DNA from: Musa acuminata AAA Group
Lineage: Eukaryota; Streptophyta; Magnoliopsida; Zingiberales; Musaceae
Assembly: GCF_036884655.1 (NCBI RefSeq)
Contig: NC_088335.1
Location: forward strand, 45,750,501-45,814,500
Reading direction: 5' to 3'
Length of the DNA stretch: 64,000 nt
Below, in pieces: positions 35,612-49,405 of the stretch (within the stretch, counting starts at the first letter, position 1; each line of letters begins with the position of its first letter). The position numbers and the translations under genes are program-made. The notes below the pieces were generated by a model that had not been told where the DNA came from, did not search any database, and was given only the letters and a program-made list of their open reading frames with translations.

Positions 35612-38600
35612 ATGTCGACGCCGGCGAGGAAGAGGTTGATGCGGGATTTCAAGAGGTTGCAGCAGGATCCGCCGGCGGGGGTCAGTGGCGCGCCGCAGGA
35701 CAACAACATCTTGCTCTGGAACGCCGTCATCTTCGGGTGAGACGCCCTATCCCTACCTTGATCTCCTTGTTTTCTCGAGTAAAGATTGAATCTTGATGGT
35801 GATGTGGTCTTGGTTGACTGCAGCCCTGATGACACTCCGTGGGATGGAGGTTAGTTGATCGATTTGTGCTGTAAATTTTACATCTTTAGCTGTTGTTGCT
35901 GTGGGTTTGAGATGGATCTTTAGCTTTTTCGTGGGGTTTTCCTTGTTTTGGTTCATGAATGATATGGGTTCGTTACGTGATTCGATTTTTGAGAGCTAGA
36001 TATCATTCTTACCTGCAAAATTTACCGAGTTCCTTTGTTAACAAGTCATATTCTATTTCTCTTGTCCTGCCTATTGTTATATGCTCTTTGGGTTAATCAA
36101 AACACAGTTTCCTTTTCTTTAGGGCTAATTTTTCGGGCCTTAGTTTATGTGATGTTATCTATACCCATATGCGTCTGCAAAATATGTGACTCCAAAAGAA
36201 TTCTACTTACATCACATATCTGAAGGACGTTCATATTGTAATAAAAAAAATTGCTCTATTTAAGGGCTCAGCAAAATCCTCAATTATGATATGACTGCCT
36301 AATTTTGAAAATTAATTTGGGACTGCTAGCTAGTTAACTTGTCCACTTGCATATGAATTCTTAAAGTTAGTTTGCATATGCAATGTGCCCATTATTAACA
36401 AGTTAGAGTGCTTTGATTTGCCTACATTAGTTCTCTAAGTTAGAAAGCTGTTGAGTTTGTTGATAACCTTATCTTTTCCGACATTCTAGATGCTTTTCAC
36501 GAGGAACTTCTTGGTGACTATTTAGTTCCTCAAGCCAAGCTTTCTTATTTTGATGCCATGAATCTTAATTATCATACTTTTGGTGGAAAATCTTTTTCAC
36601 CTTGTTTGTATATTTATTCTATATCAATTTTATCTCTAATATAATGTTTGCTTGAGCAAGACACTACAACATCAATACACAGTTCATTTCTTAGGAAATC
36701 TTAATCATAAATCTAGAGCTTTTAGATTAGTTTTATTGTTATCTAGCAATGCGAAATTCTGGCAAGGATTTTTGGAATTGGAAGTTAAGCTTTCCAACAT
36801 CTTAGAGAACCTAAATTTACTTTAGTTTTACAGTAGTCTTGAAATTCAAAGAAAGGATCAGAGGCATACAGCTCACACCAACTTTGGAGGTGGAAGCTGG
36901 AATATATGAACATCAAACCAATGAATGATGCATCAAGAAGAAATAAAGATTCACGAAATTAGTAAAACATGTGGTTGATTTGAAAATGTTCAAAAGGGGC
37001 ATCCTTTCAACAATGCTGCAAAAAAAAGCAAAAAATAATTGCTTGTTAAGACTCCAGCATGACAAAATGTGAGACAGGAACTTAGGCCAACCGATTTAGT
37101 AGAAAATTCAAATGTAGGAATAAAGTACAGACAATAATCTGTGATGGCTTTGCTCAAAATACTAGTAGAGGACCGCAACTGTGTGGGTGGGTCACTTAAA
37201 GCAGCACTGAAATTGGTAGCTATCGCTTTATCAAAAAGAAGATGATCAACTTCAAAATCTCTTTTTTCTCAACTTCATACCTGAGTTGTCATGTCTATTA
37301 CTTTGTTATTCCTTTCATTTCAACTCCTCATGTCCTCATATGTCAATTTGGCGATTGCCCAATTTTCTCTTATTTGGTTCTCTGTAACTTTGTAAATTTA
37401 TGTTGCTTTCCTGTTAAGATAACTAATTTTCATTTCTAATTTTCCTGGTTGTCCTTAATCATCATTGTCAAAATTAATTTTATTTAAGTTAATCCTGCTG
37501 ATTAAGGTACATTTTCATCTGTGTAGTTAGGATTTGTAATCCTCCTTTTGTGAGCTCTGAACAATGCAAAACATTTTACTTGTGAGGGGAACACCTCGTG
37601 CCTTTCCTCATCCAGTCGATGTCAAACATTCTCTGGTCTATTTTTGGTTTCTGATATGCAACTGCACAGCTCAAAGACGGTGATATTGACAGTCACCCAA
37701 ACCCATAAATAGTTTCGTCTTACTTTGTAGGTCAAAGACAATTGTCTTTGCTCCTTGCTTGTTCCAGTAAGAACAATTCTTTCTGAATTAAAAGAATATC
37801 TCTAGGGCTTCTGCTCATATTCAGATAGGTGAAATTTTTAAGGAACCAAATAATCATCGAAAACAAGTTGTTAACTTGTATCGAAGGATGAAATAATAGC
37901 ACATAAGTATGTTAACCATTGTAGGTGCTTATGAATTCCTTGATGGCTCCAAATTTCTCATTATATTTATCCCTTTTAAAAATTGTAGTTCTTTAAACCT
38001 AACCCTTTAGCTGCCTACCCATTCATGCTTTTCTTTGGTTCGTATGCCGTTGCTTTCATTTGTAGCATTTAATCTGTCAATTTACACTCCTATAGTTGAA
38101 TTCGTCATTAAATTTTATTGCAAAAACAAAAGCTATTATTCTTGGAATCTTTTAATTGGTATATAATCTCATCTTTCAACTTACAGCAGTAATAATCTGC
38201 TTGCTCTCCAGCATAACCGTGGTTGTTCTCTTCCCTGCTTAGCTATGAACAATGATCATGGAACAGTAGTAACAACTGAGCTACATGATACACAACGATA
38301 ACCCATATTACATGGCATGCCATGTTGCCCAGCGCTGGATACAGTTGTTACCGTAGATGAGGCCCTGTAGCAATAAGGAAGAGTCTGGTACCAAGATGGA
38401 ACAGCATATGATTATTGTAACTTTAAATTAACTTTCTGGTCCTAACACAATGATTTTGTTTTAGGACCTCTCCCTTGAATTTTGAAGTCTTAAGAACCTT
38501 TAACCACTTTATAGTTCCTTTGCTGGTGTCATGTTTTTTGTGTCGCTCTTTAGGTCAACTTCAGTGCTTACTCCTTGAGGAATTAAAGCCTCAAATTTTT

Positions 38601-40823
38601 TTGACTGTTTCAAGTACCCTTCTTCTGAACCAACAGTTTGAATATGATAGTGAGTAACTGAAAACTCAAAAGGCTTACTGCATGTTTGCTAGCATTGTTG
38701 TCTATGGAAATGGTGACTGGATACATCTAGTATGGACAGCTTTGTTGATTTCCATTTAAAATATCTAAATTTAGATCTGCTGGCATATGTGAAGGAATGT
38801 TATGAAGTATTCACGTAGCATTTCTTTATGATTGCTTGCAACAAATTTCTGCTTCATACATCGAAATTTTCATGTTCATTCTATCTATAATGCAGGGACA
38901 TTTAAACTGACTCTGCAGTTCACTGAGGATTACCCGAATAAGCCCCCAACTGTGCGGTTTGTCTCACGAATGTTTCATCCAAACAGTAAGTTTTGCTTCT
39001 GACAAGGATGTTCACTGTTTTTTACTTTTAATTGGCGTGTTTTACCATGAAGCTTCTATTGGTTTAAACTGGTACATGAATCAACTTTTAATAGCAAGAG
39101 AGCACCAATACTCAGATGGTTCAACACTTCTGCTTGCTATTATTCATATTAGTAGGTTGTCTAAGAGAAGAGACTCGCTGTAACAATAATGCCATGGTAT
39201 GGATCAGTTTATGCAGATGGAAGCATTTGCCTGGATATTTTACAGAATCAATGGAGTCCAATCTATGATGTTGCTGCAATATTGACTTCTATTCAGGTTA
39301 GTGTTTTGGTATATTGCCACATTTCAAAAGCAATGATACGTGCAGCTTTTGAATATCAGAACTTCCACTATATGGTACTTTTAGTGGGCTTCAACAAAGA
39401 AGGTTTAGCAAATAGATGCTGATTTTCAGAATCAAAATTTATAGGCTTTAACAGAATTTCTGTATAACTACAACAGTAGATGATGTGAGTGAAAAAGAAA
39501 GTATGGCCACTTTGTATTATAAATTGGTTTGTGCATTAAATAATCTTCTTGTTTAATATCAACGTGTAATATGCATATATTAGTAGGTGGTATGGCAAAT
39601 AAAAATGGTTCACAAAGCAATGTAAAATAAATTTGAAGTTTGAAGAGACACAGAATTCTCTGGTGATTCAATCCTTCCTATTCTTGTTAAGCTGTATTTT
39701 GACCATCAAAAGCTGCTATATAATTTTCCAAGTTTATGGCCTATGAAGTTATTTCTTTAGGCCTTCGTCAGATAAGGACCTAAAATTTTAAGCGATAATG
39801 ATCTTGTCGTTGCACAACGACATGAAATTAGTAATTTTAATTCTTCTTGTCTTGATCATGCGTATCACTCTTGATTCATGACCACAACTTGACAGTAGCA
39901 CCGTTTGTATACCATGTCTAATGTTCAAGGAACTTTGTGAGCTTGCAAATTCATAGAATCTAGCATTAGTTAAATCTTATTCTGCATGACTGCACATTTA
40001 TTGGTCAAATTTCACGCTGTTGCTATTGGGTTCCTTGGTTTTGGCCTCTAGAATATTCTTGAGGAAACAAATTACTATGCTAGCATCTCAGGCACATGTA
40101 TGAATAGAGTGAAAGTAATAGATAAGATAGAAATCCTTGTAGTCAATTCACAATGCACCTGATAAGTCCAGAGGTGTCTCTCCCATATTTAGTTGTGAAA
40201 CAGGGTCGGTTGAATTTCTGGAATTGGTCAATGCTCTGAGTTCTTACTGCGCATGGTGCCACATTACATTATTTCATCTATATCATACCTAATAAGATAC
40301 TGTCTTCTTAGATATCTTGATGATCATTAGCACCATATTACGGATGTTTTGGGTTTAATCATCTATCATTGATTAATATGATTTCTTAGATGCCATTTGG
40401 AGTACAACTCCTGGAATACATGAAAGATAAGTATTCAGAAGCTGGCTTTCTGACTAAAATGTTCAAAATAAGGTTCTAAGAACATCAGAAGAATATACTG
40501 TACATGGATCCTCACATTGGCTGAATTCAGTTACTCTAGCTGATTTAGAAATCAGAAAAACTTACTTTCCTTTCATTCTTGTCACATAAGTTTTAGTATC
40601 ATGGACAAGTTAGGGCAGACTTACATCTTTGTTATGCAGAGACTTTTAATGTTAACCAGACGATATTGACGTCTCATAATTGTTCTTCTCACAGTCGCTC
40701 CTCTGCGACCCGAACCCAAACTCTCCTGCGAATTCTGAGGCTGCTCGTATGTTCAGCGAGAACAAGCGTGAATACAATCGGAGAGTTCGTGAGATAGTGG
40801 AGCAAAGCTGGACTGCCGACTGA
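35612..40823 (+). CDS. UBC2: Ubiquitin-conjugating enzyme E2, RAD6/UBC2 type
   Basis: E2 enzyme that with RING E3s monoubiquitinates histone H2B and PCNA (chromatin regulation, DNA damage tolerance). Exons 35612-35736, 35824-35849, 38896-38985, 39208-39296, 40695-40823; all introns GT-AG, frame kept, 152 residues, the exact length of plant RAD6 homologues. The N-terminus [20 protein letters not shown] is the conserved E3-contact helix. The HPN motif is at 78-80, the active-site Cys is C88 in [15 protein letters not shown], and the C-terminal helix ends [18 protein letters not shown]. Exon 2 is only 26 nt and is followed by a 3.0-kb intron. Function follows firmly from the family; paralogue numbering (UBC1/2/3) is arbitrary. 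Confidence 0.96.
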
Positions 40824-41640
40824 AGGCTAACATTGCGTGGCAAAGTCTCTGTTCCTCCTGCGCGAGGATATCCGTATGTGAGGATGTTGGTATGCTCCTG
40901 TTGAAAACCTTTATGCCTCTTGATACTATTGTTCTTTTGTGAAACCTTCTATACTGTGGACACTGTACTTTCACCTATATATATATATATGTTATATCCG
41001 ATCATTTTCTAGGTAATAAATCTTATTATGCTGGTGGTATGATATTATTTGTGAGTATTAGATCGATATGGAGTTCAAGATAATAGCTCTCCGAGTTGCC
41101 TGATATTTGTAAGCCATGATGCAGGTGATGCCTTCATAATAACTATGGATTTTATAGGAATAGTTGTGAGAAGTAGTCATTCTATATACACATTTACCAT
41201 CTTACCTTTACTAAACACTATTTCTTATGCTTCATATGTGTTCAGGAAGGCAGCTAATGGAGCCCAAAGTGGTAGTGCAATCACATACTGTCTTCAAAGA
41301 ATGGGTTCTTCTTCAAATATTATTTTAGATTATCATATCAGCTAATTTAGTTAGTAAAAATTTTAATGTATATCATAAGATCATCAATTTATCATATCAT
41401 AATTTTATTTTTTTTAAATATAATATTTATATAAAAAATATAAATACTATTATATTGCAAGAGAATGAAAGTAAATGTTAAGATAATGAGAGAGTAATCC
41501 ATAAGATTTTTTTCTCAATATTCTTGCAATAAAAATATTTTAATATTTTTGAAAAAAATAAATAAATATCTTTAATATAAATAAATGAAAGCATTTACCA
41601 ATTACCACTCTTTACTGCTCAACGCCTAAATGACGTTCAC
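40824..41640. other. Intergenic region between UBC2 and SEC22
   Basis: 3' flank of the E2 gene (a possible poly(A) signal AATAAA at about 41015) followed by AT-rich DNA. Only short open frames with no recognisable product. Confidence 0.45.
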
Positions 41641-43804
41641 CGCACGATTCTATATGAAGTATCGTATCATTCACCCCCCTCTCGTTACCTTTCCACAAAG
41701 CGGTTTCCTCGGCCCCGTCTCCTCCAATTTCCGTACCCACCTACGCGGCGACGCATCGCCAATCGATTCTCCGAGGATTCGTCTCGAGGAACGCGAGACG
41801 ATCTCTCGAGTTCAGTTGTCGGGTAATCCCCGTTCTTTCTCTTTTGTTTCCGATCTCGACCTAGGTTTTTGCTCAATACAGATCCAGTGGACCTGTTCGT
41901 CTTTCGTGCGTTGGACTCTTCGGATCTGCTGATTCTAGTACGATCTGTTCCTTTGATCGGCCACTGGGTGCTTCACTTGTACGTTTCATCTAATTATTGT
42001 TTACGGTAGTAGATCTAGGGTTTCGTTTCTTCTGTTGGTCTAGGGTTTATCGATTGATGCAAGAAGTGCAGCGGAATTTAGTAGATCGACATGGATTTGG
42101 TGGTAGGGATGAGCGGAAGAGTGAGGTGTCTTGAAAGAGCGAAAATTAGGGTGATGACTTGGTTGTCGATGCCTTGGTGTTTCGTTGAGTACCACTGTAT
42201 CTTGGTATCAATATGGACAAGAATTAAGTAATGATAACGTCAAACCTTCCTCATGCAATTGCCTGGGACCTTGTTCTTTTGCTGTATGACTTTATTGTGG
42301 CTCTGATATATTTACATCCATCTTAACTTACTGGTAATTTGGTGTAGGAAGGTGTCTCCGTCATGAAATTTAATTTGTCACTTACATTCCTTTTGGAATG
42401 TCTCTGATGCATGCTACTAGAAGATAGAATTTTGGAATAGTCATCTTGATTTTCTCTGAAGACAAGTTTTTGTATCTTCACGGTAGATGCAGTTTTTTTT
42501 AAAATTTTATTCTTTCCCCCTGTCTGTGATTGTTTATGTTCTAAATATAAGTTTGATTTTCTGTGTGATCAACATGTTAGTTTATTTGCATAGCAGCATT
42601 CTTTTTAATGCATTTGGAACTAATTATATAACAACTAGATGGTATTGTCATTTGCATCAAAAATTTATTTTGTGGCCATTTTTTGTATACATTTTTATTT
42701 TTGGTTCTACAAGATTGTTAGCTTAAAGATTAATTTGCACAAGAAAGCTATAAACCTGGATATTTTGGAGATAGGGATAGCCCTTTAGGACTTTGAATCT
42801 TGAGATGATATACCCAGGAAATTGTCTTACTAATTGACCTTGTCCTGAAAATAACTCCTCACTTGTGAAACTTCCATTTTTTTTTTATTTTTTTTCAAAA
42901 ATCATCAAGAAAAAACAAAAGTCTAATGCTGGTCATATGTCTTTCTCGATCTGTATTTTATGTATGTATTTTTCAGTATCCAATTACTTTTTCATTCACT
43001 TTTACAATTTTCTTTTCTTGTGTACTGTTCCTTTTGCTTATCTTGATGATATTACTTGATATGGGCATAGCATCAGATGTTGCTTGATTGTACAATATTT
43101 TACAAATATTGGATACTTGAACCCTTTCAAACATTTTCATACTTTTCGTATTATAAAAGAATAAGTTTTGTACCGATTTCTTACTTTAGTGTTTCATAGC
43201 ATAAGGTTCATTAGTACTGCTGATGAATATTAAACATGTTAAATATGTAGGCACCTGTGATAGGATGATTGCTATTCGGAAAGGCAATGTGTGGGTATAA
43301 GTAGCCTATACTTGCCAAAATGAATTCTTTCTTAAATTAATCTGCATTGGTTGCAGATGCTCTTTTTGATATATTCCACAATATATTTTGGCTGCTATAA
43401 ATCTATATTCTGGATTTTAGTCATAACAGTTTTGAAATCCTTCGGAGTTGAACCATTAATTTCAAGATGTTCTGTTGATCATGAACTTCTTTACTCCAAT
43501 CTTTCTTTTTTGGAATTTCTCATCAGTGATCTTGGTTATTGTGAGTCCCTTGGTGGTATCTGTTGTTTTACTTGTCAGAAAGTTTGGCTTGGAGACATTA
43601 ATAAATACTTTTTTAAGCAGTTAAATTGCTAAAACACAAACTTTCTGTTCTTCTCGTTTCTGACTGTGGCTTTCTATGTGATATTGTTTTCTAGTGCCTA
43701 ATTATTGTTTGTTTAATTCTTATTTCTCCCTTTTTATGCCCAGGTAACTTCTGAAGGTTATTTTGATTAAAATTCTTCATCAGTTCCTATTCGTGTGGGT
43801 TAAG
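41641..43804 (+). promoter_or_regulatory. Probable leader and leader intron of SEC22
   Basis: GC-richer, pyrimidine-rich DNA at about 41690-41970 resembles a plant 5' untranslated exon, followed by about 1.7 kb of T-rich intron-like DNA. A good acceptor (TTTATGCCCAG) at 43743 precedes the 60-nt stretch before the ATG at 43805. The donor was not fixed. Confidence 0.45.
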
Positions 43805-46800
43805 ATGGTAAAGTTGACAATGATAGCACGTGTTACCGATGGCCTACCTTTAGCAGAAGGATTGGATGATGGTCGTGACCAGAAAGATGCTGACTTCTAT
43901 AAGCAGCAAGCAAAGCTTTTATTTAAAAGTCTCTCAAAGGGTCACTATGAGGCTTCTAGAATGTCAATCGAGACTGGTCCATACTTTTTCCAGTATCCTA
44001 TGTCTGGTTGTTTTTCTTGAAAGTGATTCGGTACTTGGGCATGTAGTTCTTGTTAACCAAGCTTACATTGCATGGGAATGATGATAATGAAAAATGTGGT
44101 CAACAAATCAAATATTTCAGGTTATCCAATTTTTACATCAACATGAAAGGTTTTTAAGCTTTTCCATCTTGAAAATTCTTTTGTAGGACTGACATAATCC
44201 AGTAGTAGGTGGCTGTTTTCTTTCTTGAGAAATAATTTCCTTCGGAACTGATTTATGTACTTCAATTCTTTGTGCAACTGTTATTTAATGAAGATTTAGC
44301 CAAACCCCAAATATTCGGGACATTATGGCTTCTAGTTATTGTTGTTGTATCCTGTGACAGAAATTTTGCTGTCATTTGAATATACAACATATTCAATTGA
44401 TCTGACCTTATTTGCTGTACCACTTTCATTGTATTGTAACGATCAGGACTTCTGAAGATTTTTTTAACGAATAATTTTCTGCTGTCAACTGATAATACAT
44501 CATATTCAATTGATCTGATCCCTTTAATTTTTGAAACCAAAAGAGCTTTTCCACTATCATTGTAGGGATCACAACTTTTAAAGAATAAATTTCTGCAGTT
44601 CTCCATGGTAATGAAGGTAGTTTGATTTTGGTGAACTAATAATTGATTCTTTTCTGTTTTTATAAGATAGTTATATTCTTGTTGCACTTTGAAGTGTGGT
44701 ACTTTTTGCTTTATTTCTCCTTGACTCAGCTGCTTAGCTATATTATTGAGGGCCGCGTTTGTTACCTGACAATGTGTGATCGATCTTATCCAAAGAAGCT
44801 TGCTTTCCAATACTTGGAGGACCTCAAGAATGAGTTTGAGAGGGTCAATGGAGGTCAAATTGAAACTGCTGCAAGACCATATGCTTTTATCAAATTTGGT
44901 ATGTTTTCTTATGTAACTGTAGTTTGTCCTCTGTAATTTGTTAATTGTATTTAAATTCTGATGTTTTGTTGCTTTGTCTTTTGTGCTTATGTAGATACTT
45001 TTATACAGAAAACCAAGAAACTTTATTTGGATACCCACACTCAACGTAATATTGCAAAGCTTAATGATGAACTTTATGAAGTCCACCAAATAATGACTCG
45101 CAATGTTCAGGAGGTTCTTGGTGTTGGTGAAAAGTTAGACCGTAAGTTAACCTTACTCTTTTTTGCCTATGATATATATTAGTACTTAGTGACAAATGGA
45201 GATGTTGTACTAAAAATTACTGATTCCTATGCTGTTGTTCTAGCATTTTGCAAAAGGTTTATTAGAAGATTGAAAAATCAACTTTGCATCAACTTTAAAC
45301 CCATCTGTGAACTTTTAAACTGCCCTTTGTAATCTAACCTTAAGAAATGAACCATCAAAATCTTTCCCCAACTTTTTTTATCATTTTGTGCAATTAGAAT
45401 AATCTTTGATCGGTTTTTATTTAAATAAAAAAGAAAAATTGGATATTTTCTCCTGAGTAGACCTGTGTCAAATTACATATAAGCATTCTTTTTCCTGTTC
45501 CAAGTACTCATGAAGTACCTGTTTTTAGGTTCAATGACTGAGACTCTGATTTTGCAGAAGAGGGTGCAAATCTTGGGCTGAATAGTGACTGTTGGTTAAG
45601 CATGAACTTTTGTTTGAACAAGCAGATCAAGGTTTCTGGTTTTGTAGGAAGATAGAATGAAATTTGAGTGTATTCACAAACCATGATTCCATAACTCATT
45701 TTAGCTGCACAAATTATTATATTCTAAAGCTGAAATTAGTAAAGGATTAAGAATGAAGATGATCTAAGCATGAGAATGATATTTACTCAATCATTGTGTT
45801 CATTGTCCATTGTTTTATTTTGGAAACATAGGGTAAGCACAATGCTTGTACAGAATGATGTACTTTCTCTAGTTGCTTTTTAAATTGGCATTCACCATCA
45901 TGAGTATTTTATTGTCAATCAATAACATTTAAACTCATTCATGGCCTTCTGTTTTTACTGGTTCATCACAATGTGTTTTTATAATAATGAGACGTATTTT
46001 TGAAGTTCATTTTGCAAAAGAGAGTAATATATACTTTAAAATTTTTGAGGCAACTTGTTACTTAGAAGGAATTATCTTAAAGGTTACTTGTTATGTACTT
46101 CCTGATATTTTTTATGTTAACTTGGCAGAGGTCAGTGAATTGTCAAGCAGGTTGACATCTGAGTCTCGAATCTATGCTGACAAGGCGAAAGATTTAAATC
46201 GGCAGGTAAGCATGTAGTCAGATATTTTCACTAGTTTTGTTTTGGATTCTATTTGCTCATGTAGATGATACATTTGGAATTTTTGCAAGTTTTAGCTGCA
46301 TGCCTCATGTCTAGAAACTTGTCTTGTCCCATTAATTAGAATAGATACCTTCTGATAATTTCATTTCTAAACATCATGGTCAACCTTTATGAGGCCGTTG
46401 CAATGCAAAACTGCTTTAGCAGAATATTATATATTGCCTACTAAGCTCTTCTTCTCCAAATTGATACTGAATCTAAATTGGGCAATGTGGGCAAAACAAG
46501 TGTATCTAAATTGCAATATTACAAAAGGTATTATCGCATCAGTGCTAATGTGTGTCCTGAGGCCTTTGCATATGCAATTACATAACCAAAAAAAAAAGAA
46601 AAAAAACATAACCACATTTTATAAGACCTTTGGCCTGTATAAGATATATTTCTTAATTTTTATGCATGCATTTTTAAATGCTTGGTTTGTATTGCTGCCA
46701 CTGGATTAGAATGAACATTGTCTTACCCACACAGTGAGTTATAAGCGGGTTCAGTTGGAAATACAGTGTTGGTCAATCGTGCAGGATTTTGAATTCAGTT

Positions 46801-47917
46801 TGGCCTTTATTATACCATATGACCCAATCTCATTCCTAGGATGTAGTGACTGTCCGAGACACGGTGACATGTGCCGTGTGAGGGTATTCTGCAACACCCT
46901 TTTTTATTGTGCAAGAGCAGACAATCAACTCCATGAAGATCTGTATCACCTCCTTTGACCAAGCTGATAGCTGACAGCTGTATATTAATAAAGCAGTGTG
47001 TGATCCTGGCAGATAAAAAGAATCTAGGGCTGTTATTCTAATAAACTGAAGTCACACAGGATTCAAAATAAAACAAAGAAGAAAAATGACACGAGGAATG
47101 AGAGGTGGCGGAAAGTTTAGGTACAGGTCCAACCAGCCTGAAAGCAATTGTAACTTGTAAATCTAAGTACTTGAATATTAGATGGGGATTCCCAATTATA
47201 AATTACAATAGATCACTTGGTTAACGGCTAATATCTTGGGCCCACATGGTTTAAGGTCCATTATATGTAAGTTATTGGATTAGTAGGTCTATTGAGGTGG
47301 TGGCCTGTGGAAATGATTATTCCGTACGTTTGTTCCTAAAGATGTGACTTGGCATTGTATTTGCAATGCTTGATTGTAATGTTTTCTTCAATCATATTTT
47401 GATTGAAGATACCTGGAGCCCAAACAACATGGGGTGGTTTATTTGAGACCTTTTACCACACACATCTATCAACAGGAGTTGCATTGGTGAACAACGAAAG
47501 CTGAGAGATGTCCCCAAGTGTTAGCAAAATCTACATGTGCATGAAACATAAATCTATACATTTGTTTCATACATATAAATACATGTATTTCAAATATATG
47601 GATTATATGCACGAAACAGTAAGTGGTAGAAGTTGCACCCCTTGAACTGATACTGTCAGAGACTTTATTGATAATGGGCACATGTGATGTCAACTGAAGA
47701 ATGAAGAGGGAGGATGCTGGTTAGGCTTTGACAAATATGAATTCCTCTCGGGCAATGTTGTGGTTGTAATCTGTACCTGATTCTATGATTTGTCACATTA
47801 TACCCACTGAATCTGTATCATACTCATTTGCAGGCTTTGATTCGAAAATGGGCGCCTGTTGCCATTGTGCTTGGAGTAGTCATGCTTCTTTTTTGGGTCA
47901 GAAAGAAGATATGGTGA
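43805..47917 (+). CDS. SEC22: Vesicle-trafficking SNARE SEC22
   Basis: ER-Golgi SNARE that mediates vesicle fusion in the early secretory pathway. Exons 43805-43992, 44738-44898, 44995-45141, 46129-46205, 47834-47917; GT-AG introns, 218 residues as in other plant SEC22 proteins. Longin domain about 1-120 (MVKLTMIARVTDGLPLAEGL...; RVCYLTMCDRSYPKKLAF), SNARE helix about 133-192, C-terminal membrane anchor about 197-213 (APVAIVLGVVMLLFWV) and a short basic tail ending KKIW. The exon 1-2 junction gives FFHYIIEGRVCY: the acceptor at 44737 was chosen over one at 44729 because it keeps the family sequence. At the SNARE zero layer the residue aligned with the usual Arg is V160 (EVLGVGEKL), as I recall for plant SEC22. 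Confidence 0.95.
44355..44600. repeat. Tandem duplication, about 116-bp unit, in SEC22 intron 1
   Basis: Two diverged copies share TTTGCTGTC or TTCTGCTGTC, then ATATTCAATTGATCTGA, then a CCACTTTCATTGTA or CCACTATCATTGTA segment. No coding meaning. Confidence 0.6.
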
Positions 47918-48635
47918 ATCAGCGGATCGAACAGTCATATTCTCTCTTCATTATGTTGTCAGGTGTGTGGAGTCGGCCTTGTAGATATCCAGCTCGGCCA
48001 CAAGACGTCAAAACGAGCCTCCTCTGGCCATACAACCACAGCTGGGATGCACTCGTTTTCTTATCATAAGAATATATATGAGCCACAAGAATCCCTAAGA
48101 CTTCAACCCAACGTTTCCCGGCTATGCGATATTGGGACTGTTGAGCCTGAACGCTACAGCATTATTATTACTTCATTCATTTTTTTCGGACATTGCACAA
48201 AATCTTAATGTTCCATTAGCTGATTCATGAACTAGTTTTGAAAAACGCAGCAGACGTCGCACTTGTTTTAGCTTGAGAATAAAATATCATCCTTAGAACT
48301 CTCTTTTCCATCACTCTCTCTCACATCAGATAAGAGTTCCATCCTGATTAAATCCAAAGTATAATATTCAATTATGTATGCTGTATGTCTATGTATGTAT
48401 GTATGTATGTATGATTATATTTATATTGTCATGTGCACATGACACCTGATCAAGTTATGATCTATGTTTGGATCGGACGGAGAACGATCTGTTCAACCGA
48501 CAACTGTGTTCTGAACTCGGGAGAAGTAATTGGCCTCACAGGCCTCGACAATAATAGTTTTATTTCAGGCATTGTAGTCTTTTTAACTACATGACGTGCA
48601 ATAATAGTATGGTGATGAAACCATGTAGCGAAGAT
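47918..48635. other. Convergent 3' region between SEC22 and the RTM2-like gene
   Basis: Contains the SEC22 3' untranslated region and, on the other strand, that of the neighbouring gene. A GTAT microsatellite occurs near 48382-48412. No other gene recognised. Confidence 0.45.
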
Positions 48636-49326
48636 TTAGCTGGTCTCAGTCTTTGTGAATTTGTATTTCAAGTACAATCCAAGAACAAACAGCACCAGGA
48701 AAGCGACAGCCACGTTCATCAGCAATGTCTTCCTTGCTTGACTCAGCCCCATGTAGATGCTACTCAAGCCGCCGCTTTGATCACCGCGATTGTCGGCGGT
48801 CATCTTCTTTGGGCTTGCCGGCTGCGCCGCTTTCTTTTCATCGACCGATTTATTATCCTCAATTTCCTGTTTGTTAGCAGCCTTCTCCTTGGACTGCGGC
48901 TCCCTTGCATCTGCCGGTTGAGGCAGAGCTCCATTTCCTCTGACGACCATCTTCGGGATATGCACTTGAAGCATCTCATCGTCAAACTTGGCTCGGACAT
49001 CATTCACTTTGCAGTTATCTGGCAACCGGAAGTCCTTCCAGAACCGGCTCCACTGCTTGCCATCCAGCGGCCGCTCTCCGCTGGTCCTCAGCGTGCCATG
49101 GCTGTCTATCTGCACCCTCACTTGGTCGCTCTTGAATCCTGCAACATCAACACCAAGCTAAAGACTAAGAAACCAAGTGCACACTTATTGTGCTGAATGA
49201 GGAGGAAAGCTTGCCAGGGAGATGAATGAGAATGTCGTCGGAGGTTTCTCCTCGAACCCAGTCGAAGACGGGATTCAAATCCGTGTAGGAGCGGTCAGCA
49301 GGTGCTGTCTGTGGCTTGGCGTCCAT
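48636..49326 (-). CDS. RTM2-like HSP20-domain membrane protein A
   Basis: Small heat-shock-like protein of the plant RESTRICTED TEV MOVEMENT 2 group: an alpha-crystallin domain followed by a variable charged linker and a C-terminal membrane anchor. Exons 49326-49215 and 49138-48636; 204 residues. The crystallin-like domain spans about 18-102 (FDWVRGETSDDILIHLPG, GTLRTSGERPLDGKQWSRFW, DNCKVNDVRAKFDDEMLQVHIPK). A Lys/Glu/Gln-rich linker follows, then a hydrophobic helix (LLMNVAVAFLVLFVLGLYL) near 174-193. The intron is GC-AG (donor CCTG|GCAAGC), phase 1. Start: an in-frame ATG at 49389 lies just beside the TATA box and so probably outside the mRNA, so the ATG at 49326 was preferred. RTM2 in Arabidopsis limits long-distance movement of some potyviruses; whether this copy does so is unknown. 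Head-to-head with a paralogue. Confidence 0.85.
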
Positions 49327-49398
49327 TTCCTGCCCTCTCGGTTTGCAGGGCTGCCGTGAATGAGTTGGATGAGTGGAGATGGAAGACATGGCTACCTC

Positions 49399-49405
49399 CT
49401 TTATA
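49399..49405 (-). promoter_or_regulatory. TATA box of RTM2-like gene A
   Basis: CTATAAAG on the minus strand. It places the transcript start near 49370, which decides for the ATG at 49326 over the one at 49389. Confidence 0.55.

Noticed and set aside
44262..45089. 275-codon minus-strand frame
   Set aside because: Antisense to SEC22 exons 2-3 and intron 1; no recognisable domain.
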